Source of the DNA: an uncultured Bacteroidota bacterium
GTDB taxonomy: Bacteria > Bacteroidota > Bacteroidia > Chitinophagales > Chitinophagaceae
Direction: 5' to 3'
Assembly (NCBI GenBank): GCA_903835005.1
Contig: CAILLK010000078.1
Coordinates: forward strand, 1-64,000
DNA: 64,000 nucleotides
The notes beneath the pieces are model-generated. The model was not told the origin of the DNA, made no database searches, and saw nothing but the letters and a program-made list of their open reading frames with translations. Position numbers and translations under genes: made by a program. Position 1 is the first letter of the stretch, and every line of letters starts with the position of its first letter. Positions 53,361 through 63,719 of the stretch are shown here, one piece after another.

Positions 53361-53780
53361 ATGGGAATGGTTTATGCAGATGTTGAACTGATTAACGGAC
53401 TTGACGAGGGTAATGCAAGGCGACAATTAATTAGCGACGAGGAAATAAGAAGATTTCCAGTCAGTATTTTAGTTGACACGGGCTCTTACATGCTTGCAAT
53501 CAATGAAAATATCCAGGAATATCTACAATTGCCGGTAGTAGATTCTAAAAAAGCGCAAACTGCCGATAACCGGATTATTGACTGTGATGTTGTGGCTCCC
53601 ATAGTTCTATTATTTGAAAACCGCAGGTTCACAGGCAGCGCAATGGTATTGCCGGGGGATTCTGAACCATTACTTGGTGCAATTCCATTGGAAGAAATGG
53701 ATGTCCTGATACATCCCTTCAGGCAACAACTGATAGTTAATCCTGAACATCCGTTGTACGCACAATTAAAACTAAAGTAA
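53361..53780 (+). CDS. Retropepsin-like (clan AA) aspartic protease
   Basis: 139 residues from ATG 53361 (MGMVYADVELIN). The active-site motif is VSILVDTGSYMLAI (Asp-Thr-Gly-Ser), followed by a flap-like RIIDCDVVAPIVLL and the second-half hydrophobic motif PLLGAIPLEEMDVLI. It is a single-lobe protein, so it would act as a homodimer. Such small aspartyl proteases are common in bacteria with unknown substrates. TAAATTTG (53335-53342) ends 18 bp before the start. Confidence 0.82.
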   Translation: MGMVYADVELINGLDEGNARRQLISDEEIRRFPVSILVDTGSYMLAINENIQEYLQLPVVDSKKAQTADNRIIDCDVVAPIVLLFENRRFTGSAMVLPGDSEPLLGAIPLEEMDVLIHPFRQQLIVNPEHPLYAQLKLK

Positions 53781-53823
53781 AAGGGCAAATGTATATTTTT
53801 GCCCCATCAACACACAACTTACC

Positions 53824-55908
53824 ATATTAGAGTCCCCCATTGAGTTTATAAAAGGCGTTGGGCCGCAACGCGGTGAATTGCTGCGCCAGGAACTTGGCAT
53901 CAGCACCTTCGAAGACCTCCTGTATCACTACCCATACCGCTATTTCGACCGGACAGAACTCCTTAAAATCCGCGATATAAATGACACAATGGAGTATGCC
54001 CAGGTTGCAGGTACATTAATCAATCTGGGTGAAGAAGGCGCTGGCCGCAAATACAGACTCACGGCTACCTTGTTTGATGATACTGGCCGCATGGAACTAC
54101 TCTGGTTTCAGGGCACCAACTGGGTGAAAAAGAACCTCCGCGAGGGAGAAAAGTATATTGTATTTGGTAAGGTAAGTTCGTTCAACGGCAACTACAATAT
54201 CGCCCATCCCGAAATAGAACCCTGGAATGCAGAGACAGCTATTGCAGGCAAGCAGCCGGTATATTCTACAACAGGAAAGCTACTGGCAAGAGGTATTACC
54301 AACCGCTCTTTTGCCAAACTGACCCAGGCGCTATTTGAAAAATTAAAACCAGGTGATATTACCGAAGTGCTACCAGCCGATATACTCAGGCAATACAACT
54401 TGTGCAACCGTTTTCTTGCGCTTAAGTGGTTGCACTTCCCCGACAGTAATGAGCATGAGCAGGTAGCCCGCCATCGTATGAAGTGGGAGGAACTTTTTAT
54501 CTCCCAGCTTATGATAGCCCGACTGCGGTTACAGCATACTGCCCAGAGGGGTTGGAAGTTTGAGAAGGTAGGAGAAAACTTTAATAAGTTCTTCCGGTTG
54601 CATCTTCCTTTTGAACTAACGGGGGCACAGAAAAGGGTATTGCGTGAAATAAGGACAGATACCGGCTCAGGCAAACAAATGAACCGCTTGCTGCAGGGCG
54701 ATGTGGGCAGCGGTAAAACCATAGTGGCTGTAATGACCATGCTGCTGGCGCTCGATAATGGTTTCCAGGCGTGTATTATGGCCCCCACCGAGATATTGGC
54801 ACAACAACACTTCTTCAGTATTTCCGAACTGCTGGCCGATATGGGTATTGCAGTAAGGTTGCTAACAGGCAGTGTAAAAGGCAAGGTGAGAAAAGAGGTA
54901 CTGGCTGAACTGGCTGATGGCTCTCTGAAAATTGTGGTCGGCACCCATGCACTGATAGAAGACAGCGTTCAATTCAAAAACCTGGGTATGGCGGTGATAG
55001 ATGAGCAGCACCGCTTTGGTGTAGGCCAGCGAGCGCGGCTCTGGAAGAAAAATGAGATGCCGCCACATGTGCTGGTTATGACAGCGACCCCTATTCCCCG
55101 CACTCTCGCAATGACATTATATGGCGATCTTGAAATTTCAATTATCGACGAATTGCCACCGGGCCGTAAAGAAATTAAAACAGTATTCCGGCGCGATGCC
55201 GGGCGTATGAAGGTGATGGAGTTTGTGCGCAGCGAGGTTGATAAAGGCAGGCAGGCATACATTGTTTACCCGCTTATAGAAGAATCGGAAAAGCTGGATT
55301 ATGAAAGCTTGCTGGCCGGCTATGAACAGGTGAAAATCTGGTTCAATGAGAATAAGTATAAAATAGCAATGGTGCATGGCAGGCAGGAAGCAGGTGAGCG
55401 GGCCCGGAATATGGCCCGGTTTGTAAAAGGCGAAGCCGATGTACTCGTAGCCACAACAGTAATAGAGGTAGGCGTAAACGTGCCCAATGCCTCTGTTATG
55501 CTCATAGAGAGCGCAGAAAGGTTTGGTCTTTCTCAGATGCATCAGCTCAGGGGGAGAGTAGGGCGTGGAGCTGACCAGAGCTATTGTATACTCCTTACCG
55601 GCAATAAAATATCGGAAGAAAGCTATAAACGCATCCAGATAATGGTTTCTACCACCGATGGCTTCAAAATAGCTGAGCAGGACCTGGCTATGCGTGGCCC
55701 CGGCGATATGTATGGCACCAAACAAAGCGGTGTTCTGAAATTTAAACTGGCTGATATAGTCCTTGATGGCGGAATACTTGAAGAAACCCGTAAAGCTGCA
55801 TTACAACTGCTTACACAAGACCCCCGACTTGATTTGCCGCAGCATCAGTCATTGAAGTATATGGTTTCTCAGCAGGGGAAGGAGTCGCACTGGGGGAAAA
55901 TCAGTTAA
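53824..55908 (+). CDS. recG: ATP-dependent DNA helicase RecG
   Basis: About 694 residues. RecG remodels stalled forks and Holliday junctions. The wedge/OB domain is followed by Walker A QGDVGSGKTIVA, motif II VIDEQHRFGVGQR (DEQH), MTATPIPRTLAMTLYGDLE, and the TRG region ATTVIEVGVNVPNASVMLIE and HQLRGRVGRG. The start is odd. The conserved opening PIEFIKGVGPQRGELLRQEL is encoded from 53836, yet no ATG, GTG or TTG precedes it in frame. The first usable codons are ATA (53824) or ATT (53839), and the TTG at 53878 would remove this conserved segment. I place the start at 53824 with low certainty. Confidence 0.9.
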   Translation: MLESPIEFIKGVGPQRGELLRQELGISTFEDLLYHYPYRYFDRTELLKIRDINDTMEYAQVAGTLINLGEEGAGRKYRLTATLFDDTGRMELLWFQGTNWVKKNLREGEKYIVFGKVSSFNGNYNIAHPEIEPWNAETAIAGKQPVYSTTGKLLARGITNRSFAKLTQALFEKLKPGDITEVLPADILRQYNLCNRFLALKWLHFPDSNEHEQVARHRMKWEELFISQLMIARLRLQHTAQRGWKFEKVGENFNKFFRLHLPFELTGAQKRVLREIRTDTGSGKQMNRLLQGDVGSGKTIVAVMTMLLALDNGFQACIMAPTEILAQQHFFSISELLADMGIAVRLLTGSVKGKVRKEVLAELADGSLKIVVGTHALIEDSVQFKNLGMAVIDEQHRFGVGQRARLWKKNEMPPHVLVMTATPIPRTLAMTLYGDLEISIIDELPPGRKEIKTVFRRDAGRMKVMEFVRSEVDKGRQAYIVYPLIEESEKLDYESLLAGYEQVKIWFNENKYKIAMVHGRQEAGERARNMARFVKGEADVLVATTVIEVGVNVPNASVMLIESAERFGLSQMHQLRGRVGRGADQSYCILLTGNKISEESYKRIQIMVSTTDGFKIAEQDLAMRGPGDMYGTKQSGVLKFKLADIVLDGGILEETRKAALQLLTQDPRLDLPQHQSLKYMVSQQGKESHWGKIS

Positions 55909-55955
55909 CATTGGATAGTAAGTGAAATTTATTTCCTAAGTATAACTCGCGTAGT

Positions 55956-55963
55956 TACATTTG
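55956..55963 (+). promoter_or_regulatory. Candidate -7 element (TACATTTG)
   Basis: Matches TAnnTTTG and ends 16 bp before the ATG at 55980. No TTG lies at proper spacing. Confidence 0.3.
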
Positions 55964-55979
55964 TATAAAAGATTCAACA

Positions 55980-56771
55980 ATGAAGCTGCTGTCATATCTG
56001 TTCCTGTTTGTTTTTATTAGTATTCCTTCTTTTGCTCAGTCTGAAAATTCTTATCAAAAATTCCTGATTCTTGATGTTAGTGATAAAGTGCCGGATAGCG
56101 CCCGATTTATCAAGGATATAAAAGTGCGCGGTGGAATGAGGAATATAATCAATTATGCGGATGCTGTAAAAGAGGCAATGAATAAAGCAGGAGAGGCAGG
56201 GGGCAATATCATCAAAATAACAGAGGCTGTAGCACCAGGTCACTGGAATTCAGGTTTCGGGCTCCGGGCTGACATTTACTACAAAGATAATATAAGTGGA
56301 TTGATTGAAACCAAAGAACACCAATTTGAAGCTGAAATAACCCACCTAGTACCCGACACTGCTGCATATGCCTTACTGTATGTATACAGGCCAGCTGTAA
56401 GCGTTGGCGCGCTGATTCAATTCAATCTCCATGCCGATGATTCTCAAATATGCAGGGTTAACAACGGCGGGTGTTTTACTATCAGGCTTTATAAGAAGGG
56501 CAATACCCGTTTATGGGCCAGGACAGAAAGCCTTATGGAACTGAACCAGGATATTCAACCTGGTAAAGTTTACTTTCTGAAGTGTAAAATAACAATGGGT
56601 TATATGGTTGGCGAGCCTGATTTTGATTTCATTGATCCTTATTACGGATACCCCGAATTCAAATTGTGTGCCAGCAAAAAAGAGCGTTCAGAAGAAAACG
56701 AAAAAGAGAAAGACAAGCCAAAGGAGAAAGAAAAACATACCGGTAAGGACAGGTACAAAGATGCGGAATAG
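55980..56771 (+). CDS. Hypothetical exported protein with charged tail
   Basis: 263 residues, not recognised. A signal peptide (MKLLSYLFLFVFISIPSFAQ) precedes a beta-rich mature domain (YALLYVYRPAVSVGALIQFN, CFTIRLYKKGNTRLWARTES) and a low-complexity Glu/Lys tail (SEENEKEKDKPKEKEKHTGK). The central part, with YVYRP, cargo-sized strands and VYFLKC, resembles the DUF2846-like fold of bacterial secreted proteins, but this is weak. Confidence 0.68.
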   Translation: MKLLSYLFLFVFISIPSFAQSENSYQKFLILDVSDKVPDSARFIKDIKVRGGMRNIINYADAVKEAMNKAGEAGGNIIKITEAVAPGHWNSGFGLRADIYYKDNISGLIETKEHQFEAEITHLVPDTAAYALLYVYRPAVSVGALIQFNLHADDSQICRVNNGGCFTIRLYKKGNTRLWARTESLMELNQDIQPGKVYFLKCKITMGYMVGEPDFDFIDPYYGYPEFKLCASKKERSEENEKEKDKPKEKEKHTGKDRYKDAE

Positions 56772-56877
56772 ATTCAGGTCAATGTATACAATTCAGAAGG
56801 AAGGAATCGCTTTTTGGGATGCTAACCTAAAGAACAAGTCGAAAAAATGACATAATTTTACCATGTCATTTTGCAAT

Positions 56878-57120
56878 ATGTCTGAGATATCCCGGTTTTA
56901 GGACCTTATAATAAAAATGTTCTGAAAGTATCATTTGCTGCCGCACTTTCATGTTGAATATCAGGAAAATGAAGGGATATGTGAGATAAAAACTATGGAA
57001 ATGATAAAGGGCTACCTGCCTTCAAGAGGTAAAATTTTAGCAATTGAATGGGCATTAATGTATCGCAAATACCAAATTAAATCCATCTTGTTTCATGCAT
57101 ACAAATTCGATATAAAATCG
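56878..57120 (+). pseudogene. Decayed DUF4160 gene with two in-frame stops
   Basis: From an ATG at 56878 the frame reads MSEISRF, stop (TAG), DLIIKMF, stop (TGA), KYHLLPHFHVEYQENEG, then ICEIKTMEMIKGYLPSRGKI and LAIEWALMY. This follows the DUF4160 pattern (MPxISxFYGIxIxMFY...PPHFHVxY...LxIxEGSLPxR...LxxEWAxxH) except for the two stops, each at a place where Tyr is common. The C-terminal part is degenerate and runs into the convergent metallophosphoesterase gene. No DUF2442 partner was seen. Confidence 0.7.
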
Positions 57121-58371
57121 CTACGCCAGCTCAAACAAAGTGATCTCCGGCAATATTCCCAGCCTGCCCGGATACCCCAGAAACCCGAAACCCCTGTTCA
57201 CATAAAGATTCTGTTCCCCTTCAGTATACAGCCCGGCCCATTCGTTATACATATATTGCACAGGGCTCCATTTATACCACCTGGTATCTATACCGAACTG
57301 CATGCCATGGGTATGCCCGCTCAGCATTAGCGAAATGTCTTTAAATTCCGGCAGAACCTGTGCATGCCAGTGCGATGGGTCGTGCGACATTAATATTTTT
57401 ACCGCTATATTCTGTTCCTTCAGGCCCTGACAGGCTTTTGCAAGGTCGCCGTATTTTGGGAAGTTGGCCTTTGCGCTCCAGTTCTCAATACCTATCAGCG
57501 CTATCTTATCGCCTCCTTTTTCCAGTAGCACATGTTCGTTCATAAGCAGCCGCCAGCCCATAGCTGCCTGGGTAGCTTTCAGTTTGTTCAGGTTATCTGT
57601 TTTCGCCTGGGCATCGGGCCAGTGCACATAATCGCCATAGTCATGGTTACCCAAAGTTGAGAATACGCCCAAAGGGGCTTTGAGCCTTGCGAATATTTCC
57701 TGGTATTTTGTATCCACTTCATCAGCATGGTTATTCACAAGGTCGCCGGTAAAGAGTATCAGATCGGGCTTCTGGTCCATAATCCGTTCTATGCCATGGG
57801 ACACAGCGCTGTGGTTGTCGAAACTGCCGGTGTGTATATCCGATACCTGTACAATCCGTAATCCTTTAAATGCATCTGGCAGTGAATTCAGTTTCAGTTT
57901 CACCTTCCTCACCCGGTAGTTATACCTGTTGCGGATACCCATCATAAAGCCCACCAGCGATAGCCCGCCAAGTACCAGGGCTGTCTGCTTAAGGAATAGT
58001 GATCGGGATATGCCTCGTTCCGACCCATCAGGTGCAGTGGTGTTACTATAAGCAACCGTGGTTACCAGCCAGGTAAACAGCCTTCTGATGTCGTCTATAA
58101 GCATTACCAGCAGTATCAGTACCTTACCTACCGTAAACCCAAGTACAAAGGCTATGTATAAATTGCGGTAGTAATGGGGCAGTGCCGCCCAGTTGATCTG
58201 CCTGAACAATACAAGTCCCAGCCAGCTGATCAGGGTTAAAGCTATATAAACCGATAATGCTGCTGTGCGGCCTGCCGGCGGAAAATTGCGCACCGCCGAT
58301 CGCACTACTATAACGCTGTAATATTCAGCTAATCCAATAATCCCGATAATAATAAAGAACCTGATCCACAT
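57121..58371 (-). CDS. Membrane-anchored metallophosphoesterase
   Basis: 416 residues. Four or five N-terminal helices (LSVYIALTLISWLGLVLF, LYIAFVLGFTVGKVLILLVM, QTALVLGGLSLVGFMMG) precede a calcineurin-like phosphoesterase domain with all metal motifs: VSDIHTGSFD, LFTGDLVNN, LGNHDYGDY, MSHDPSHW and LSGHTHGMQFG. This is the arrangement of YaeI/YkuE-type enzymes, which act on lipids or cell-wall phosphates; the substrate is unknown. The domain lies after the last helix, probably on the outer face. Confidence 0.9.
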   Translation of the reverse strand: MWIRFFIIIGIIGLAEYYSVIVVRSAVRNFPPAGRTAALSVYIALTLISWLGLVLFRQINWAALPHYYRNLYIAFVLGFTVGKVLILLVMLIDDIRRLFTWLVTTVAYSNTTAPDGSERGISRSLFLKQTALVLGGLSLVGFMMGIRNRYNYRVRKVKLKLNSLPDAFKGLRIVQVSDIHTGSFDNHSAVSHGIERIMDQKPDLILFTGDLVNNHADEVDTKYQEIFARLKAPLGVFSTLGNHDYGDYVHWPDAQAKTDNLNKLKATQAAMGWRLLMNEHVLLEKGGDKIALIGIENWSAKANFPKYGDLAKACQGLKEQNIAVKILMSHDPSHWHAQVLPEFKDISLMLSGHTHGMQFGIDTRWYKWSPVQYMYNEWAGLYTEGEQNLYVNRGFGFLGYPGRLGILPEITLFELA

Positions 58372-58429
58372 AATTCAGAATATAAATCTTAACATAATAA
58401 CCAAAATTAAGCCTTCCTCACACAGCAAC

Positions 58430-58933
58430 TCAAAAACGCAGTAAATCCTCCACCTGCTGCGCTATAAGCGTTTCTGTTTCCGGCTTTATTATTTCGCCTT
58501 GCTTGCTGATTTCCTCATTTATTTTCGACAGGATCAGTTTGTTATAATGCACATGCACTTTCAGATAATGGAGTATTGCGGTCATATGCTCAATTCCCCT
58601 CAGGTTGCCGGCCCGCCCGTCCGAAATGCCCACCAGCATGGCTTTTTTATTCCACCAGCATTTTTTTACATCGCTGTTATCCATCATCACCTTCAGAATG
58701 CCCGGAAAACTGGCGTTGTATTCGGGCATTATAATCAGAAATTTATCGGCTGGTATCAGGTACTTTTTTTCCAGTTCCAGCATATCAGCGCCTCTTTCCC
58801 ATACCGCATGGCTTTCCATTGAAAGCAGTTGAACCGTTTCATCAGTTCTGCTACTGAGTATTTTCAGGTAAAGGTTGGCCATTCTGAGCGTCATACTGTC
58901 TGCCCTGTTTGTGCCTGCAATTATTGTTATCAT
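58430..58933 (-). CDS. NADPH-dependent FMN reductase-like flavoprotein
   Basis: 167 residues from ATG 58931-58933. The start MITIIAGTNRADSMTLRMAN matches the FMN-phosphate-binding loop (GTNR-x-x-S), and FLIIMPEYNASFPGILKVMM is the second signature (PEYN). NADPH-dependent FMN reductases reduce flavin, quinones or azo dyes. An 8-codon upstream extension would need a TTG start. Confidence 0.9.
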   Translation of the reverse strand: MITIIAGTNRADSMTLRMANLYLKILSSRTDETVQLLSMESHAVWERGADMLELEKKYLIPADKFLIIMPEYNASFPGILKVMMDNSDVKKCWWNKKAMLVGISDGRAGNLRGIEHMTAILHYLKVHVHYNKLILSKINEEISKQGEIIKPETETLIAQQVEDLLRF

Positions 58934-59061
58934 CTGCACTCCTGTTATGGTGTGCAAAGTTGCTCACAAATTCTTGCAATCAGTGGCTCAAAGGCCTTTT
59001 TCTCCAAACTTTATTTTTATCCTGATATAGTAAATGATGATTGTAAAAGAGTTGATACCCT

Positions 59062-59100
59062 CAAAAAGCAATGCGCCACATGTCTTGCGGCGCATTCTTT
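59062..59100 (-). terminator. Bidirectional intrinsic terminator after ftsB
   Basis: AATGCGCC (59070-59077) pairs perfectly with GGCGCATT (59089-59096) across an 11-nt loop. On the minus strand the stem is followed by GCTTTTTG, downstream of the ftsB stop at 59134. On the plus strand it is followed by CTTTTAT. Confidence 0.72.
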
Positions 59101-59133
59101 TATCTTGCTCATTACGTTATTCTCTCTATTCAG

Positions 59134-59445
59134 CTATTGGCCTTCTGTGGCGCTTTCCTTGCTACCCTCTATCACATATACATCTTCGCCATCATGCTTC
59201 ATCCTGTAATTTTCGCGGGCATACTGCTCTATTTTTTTCGGATTATTGACCAGGTCGATCTTCTCTGCATTCATCCGGTTTATCTCCGAATTAAGATAGG
59301 CTATGTTATTGCTCAGTACATCCAGTTCCTTCTTTCGCTGCTGCAGCGTCATATAGTCGTTCTGGTCGAAATAAATAGTCCATGCCAGAAAAGCTACCGA
59401 AGTAAGCAGATACTTATTAGTCAGAACCCTCAAAACCTTTTTCAT
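59134..59445 (-). CDS. ftsB: Septum formation initiator FtsB/DivIC
   Basis: 103 residues. One N-terminal transmembrane helix (YLLTSVAFLAWTIYF) is followed by a periplasmic coiled coil (QQRKKELDVLSNNIAYLNSE) and the conserved NNPKKIEQYARENYRMKHDG segment, with the ARExYxMkxxGE signature of the family. It belongs to the FtsQ-FtsB-FtsL divisome subcomplex. It follows eno by 84 bp on the same strand and has a terminator after it. The eno-ftsB order is frequent in bacteria. Confidence 0.92.
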   Translation of the reverse strand: MKKVLRVLTNKYLLTSVAFLAWTIYFDQNDYMTLQQRKKELDVLSNNIAYLNSEINRMNAEKIDLVNNPKKIEQYARENYRMKHDGEDVYVIEGSKESATEGQ

Positions 59446-59529
59446 ATCGCAAGTTTGCTACACAATAAAATTACGCCTATCTCATCATTCGTTCAGATTG
59501 GTTTATTAACATATCCACAATCCTGTGCC

Positions 59530-60852
<1,323 letters not shown>

Positions 60853-61610
60853 ATCTTTAATCACTGAAATGAGTAGCTATGTACAAAACAGAATATTTAA
60901 AGGGTAAAAACAAAAAGGTTTTTGTGGCCAGCAAAGTGAATTAATATCTGATGCCAGTGGCCCTGCCACGCTTGCACAGCATTTCTTTATTAAGCAAAAT
61001 AAAACGCTTTTACAGTCCCATATTACATATCCCGGTTGTGCCTGTGCGCCAGACTTTCCATTAGTTGTTAGGTAAAACAATCCGGAGATTGGATGCCATT
61101 TACACCCCTTTACCATTTAGCCATTACAACCGGCAGACTGCCCCTCAAGTATGGAGATATAGTTTATGCATTACTTGTGAAATTTTATTTACATTTTTAG
61201 GCTGTCATAACAATATAATAACAAGTAATCGGCTTTTAATGATTTATTGCTTGTATCATGCTTAGCTGGCTGGTCATGGCTTCATCAGTAAGTATTTATG
61301 CTATTTTATTCAATTTGATGCTGACGGGCAATTTTAATAATTTTACCTTATCTGGTACATTAGCGCTGGTCGGTATTAGTCTGACTGTAGGTGGTGACTG
61401 GGCCAATTAAGAGCCATTTACCAAAGGGGGTCTCAGATTATTTTTAGTTATAAGTCAGGAGCGATTCCTATATCCGGCAACCAGTAAGGATTAACGCTTA
61501 AGCAGATTTAGGTATAGTAATTTACAGATAATTAAGGCTTTGATCCAGACTGCCAGACAAAATCAGCATTACAATTGACAATTAAACTGCACTCACTACA
61601 GCGATTATTT
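60853..61610. other. Gene-poor ~760-bp region
   Basis: The spacer between eno and the DUF3857 gene. Open frames on both strands (60877-61116 minus, 61065-61265 plus) show no domain. Only the weak small ORF at 61258-61410 is worth listing. No tRNA, repeat or terminator was recognised. Confidence 0.4.
61258..61410 (+). CDS. Possible 50-residue small membrane protein
   Basis: Begins MLSWLVMASSVSIYAILFNL and ends LTVGGDWAN. Two hydrophobic stretches are separated by a polar turn (TGNFNNFTLSG), the pattern of a two-helix membrane peptide. There is no recognisable family, no clear ribosome-binding or promoter signal, and it may be a chance frame or the end of a lost gene. Confidence 0.2.
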   Translation: MLSWLVMASSVSIYAILFNLMLTGNFNNFTLSGTLALVGISLTVGGDWAN

Positions 61611-63611
61611 TTACCCTTTCTTCGCCAGTAGCAATGTTACCTTATTAAAGTCGGCGGCGGTATTTACTACTTTCCTGTATTTTTCGTATTCGCTGGTTGC
61701 AAAATGCGTTTTCGGGCAGTATTCTTTTACGGTCACCACAAGTTTGTCGCCGTTTTTCTTATCAACAGTAAGCTTGTAATCTGAATTGAAGCTGATAACG
61801 GGTTTCAGGCCGAAGTCAACATAATCGGCCTGCATTTTTATAGATTCAGGGTTCATTACTTTATAGCCCCTGGGTATGTGGATGGTAAAGGTGCGTGTTT
61901 TGGTTTCGGGGTAGTCTCTGTCGATGGGTAAAACCCTCTTTTTTTCATAGTAGAGGCTGCTGTGCGGACCAGTCAATTCTCCCAGTTTGAACAGGTAGTT
62001 CTTGCCGGCTTTCTGGGTCAGTTCACTTGTATTTACACTTGCGGTTATTTCAAGCGGTGCATTTGTATATGAGCTGCTTATTGCGGCATTGCTGATGGTA
62101 TATTTTTTTATGTCTTCCGGTTTATCTGAAACAGATACTACTTTCCTTACAATGTCTTTTTCCTTGTTTTTAGGCTCCAGCATTAAGGCCTGCCTCAGGC
62201 CAGTGGCAGCATAGCCCGTATAAGAGTAGGAGATATCTATATCGGCATCCATGTCTTTTGTGAAGGTAACGCCTGCAGCTATATTATCCCGGCTCGCATC
62301 AGCGCCAAGTGATTTGATAGTCCGTACTTTGGCCATGGGCCCGAAATTGTCATGTTTGGGCGGTATAACACAGAAAACACCCTTTATGCCCAGCACATCT
62401 TCGGGTATAATAGGGTAACGCAAATAAACGCTGAGCGGAGAAATGAATTTGTCCAGATTCGGAAAGTAGAACAGGTAGTTCTCCAGATTGCCCCAATTTT
62501 CAAAACCTTTGTCAAAATGGCTTTCTTTACGGTTGTAGGCCATGCCGAGCTCGTGTTTAACTTCAGCCTGAGTGAAGCAGGCTGCGAAGAGTTTTAAATA
62601 GCCTGAAGCTGTGGCTGCTTTATTTTTTATTATGCTGTCCAGTGCATCTGATTTTTCGCCATCAAGATACTGGTAAAGCACAATGTTGTTTTTAATGCCA
62701 TCTTCTATCTTTCTTACGTTTACATCATCATCATCAGTTGGGTGCACGCCCAGAGTAGTGAGATATTTGTTTACAGCAGCGCGTTCTTCTTTTGTGTACC
62801 TGTAATGTTCGTCAAATATTTCGCGGGCCAGGTGATCCCAGGTCAGTATCCTTGCGGTATCCGGCCTGTTTTCATTAATGAATTTATGCACTCTGTATTC
62901 AGCACGCTGGCAATGCAGTTCGTAGAAGGCATCGGGTTCATCTTTAAGGGCCGGAATATCTTTTTCCTCAATACTTATATGGCGCCGGTTATGGCGCAAA
63001 ATATCTTTACCATCGGGGAATCCATTATAACTCTTCTCGTCAAAAACAATATCGTTGGGGTAATCTATTTCGAACCTTGTGCTTGCTACCGGTACCTGGT
63101 ACTGGAATACCTGGCTTCCGAAGGCTGACCAAGGTTTTATTTCCTTGATGAGCAATTCAACCTCGGCATCTTTTACCAGGCCTTCCATAGCAAACACTAT
63201 TTCGTACTGGCCCGATTCGTTTTTAGTCACTTTTATCATGTCTTTGGCTATATCTATTACTTTGCCATCGGGTAGTATAGTGCGGGCTTTTATCAGCGGT
63301 ACTCTTGTGCGCGACCCTACAGGGATCATCACTTTATTGAACATTTCAATGCCCCTGTCGTCTATTATTTTGGCTATTCTGTGTTGGGTATAATAAACAT
63401 TTATGCCTTTACCTTCGTAGCGGTAATCGAGCGTTACATCATGCACAAGCAGCAGAGCAGATTCATGTTTGTATTGGGGAGGCAGGTCATGAATAGCAGG
63501 TTTATCCGCCCATTCGGTAACCGTGTTATTATTATGAGACAACTTCTTTTGTGCAGTAACTGTAGCTGCCGCCATTGAAAAAAGTAATATAAATGCCGCA
63601 AGTTTTTTCAT
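61611..63611 (-). CDS. DUF3857-domain exported protein
   Basis: 666 residues from the ATG at 63609-63611, chosen because a signal peptide starts there (MKKLAAFILLFSMAAATVTA). The N-terminal half is the DUF3857 beta domain (INVYYTQHRIAKIIDDRGIE, RTILPDGKVIDIAKDMIKV, GLVKDAEVELLIKEIKP). The middle resembles a transglutaminase-like region without an obvious Cys-His-Asp triad. The C-terminal third is a DUF2569/DUF3858-type beta-sandwich. Such proteins are periplasmic; their role is unknown. A related gene lies just upstream (63720-64000). Confidence 0.82.
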   Translation of the reverse strand: MKKLAAFILLFSMAAATVTAQKKLSHNNNTVTEWADKPAIHDLPPQYKHESALLLVHDVTLDYRYEGKGINVYYTQHRIAKIIDDRGIEMFNKVMIPVGSRTRVPLIKARTILPDGKVIDIAKDMIKVTKNESGQYEIVFAMEGLVKDAEVELLIKEIKPWSAFGSQVFQYQVPVASTRFEIDYPNDIVFDEKSYNGFPDGKDILRHNRRHISIEEKDIPALKDEPDAFYELHCQRAEYRVHKFINENRPDTARILTWDHLAREIFDEHYRYTKEERAAVNKYLTTLGVHPTDDDDVNVRKIEDGIKNNIVLYQYLDGEKSDALDSIIKNKAATASGYLKLFAACFTQAEVKHELGMAYNRKESHFDKGFENWGNLENYLFYFPNLDKFISPLSVYLRYPIIPEDVLGIKGVFCVIPPKHDNFGPMAKVRTIKSLGADASRDNIAAGVTFTKDMDADIDISYSYTGYAATGLRQALMLEPKNKEKDIVRKVVSVSDKPEDIKKYTISNAAISSSYTNAPLEITASVNTSELTQKAGKNYLFKLGELTGPHSSLYYEKKRVLPIDRDYPETKTRTFTIHIPRGYKVMNPESIKMQADYVDFGLKPVISFNSDYKLTVDKKNGDKLVVTVKEYCPKTHFATSEYEKYRKVVNTAADFNKVTLLLAKKG

Positions 63612-63719
63612 CTGAATATATTTATCAATTTTTATTGCCTGAAATAGCTTATTGCGTCCTCTCAGTGCTTGAATTTTATATGTTTCCGGTGCTGTTTTCA
63701 CAGACTCTGTTGTTGATTT

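Noticed and set aside
60877-61265. Short frames on both strands after eno
   Set aside because: Cys/Pro-rich chance frames without recognisable family or start signals.
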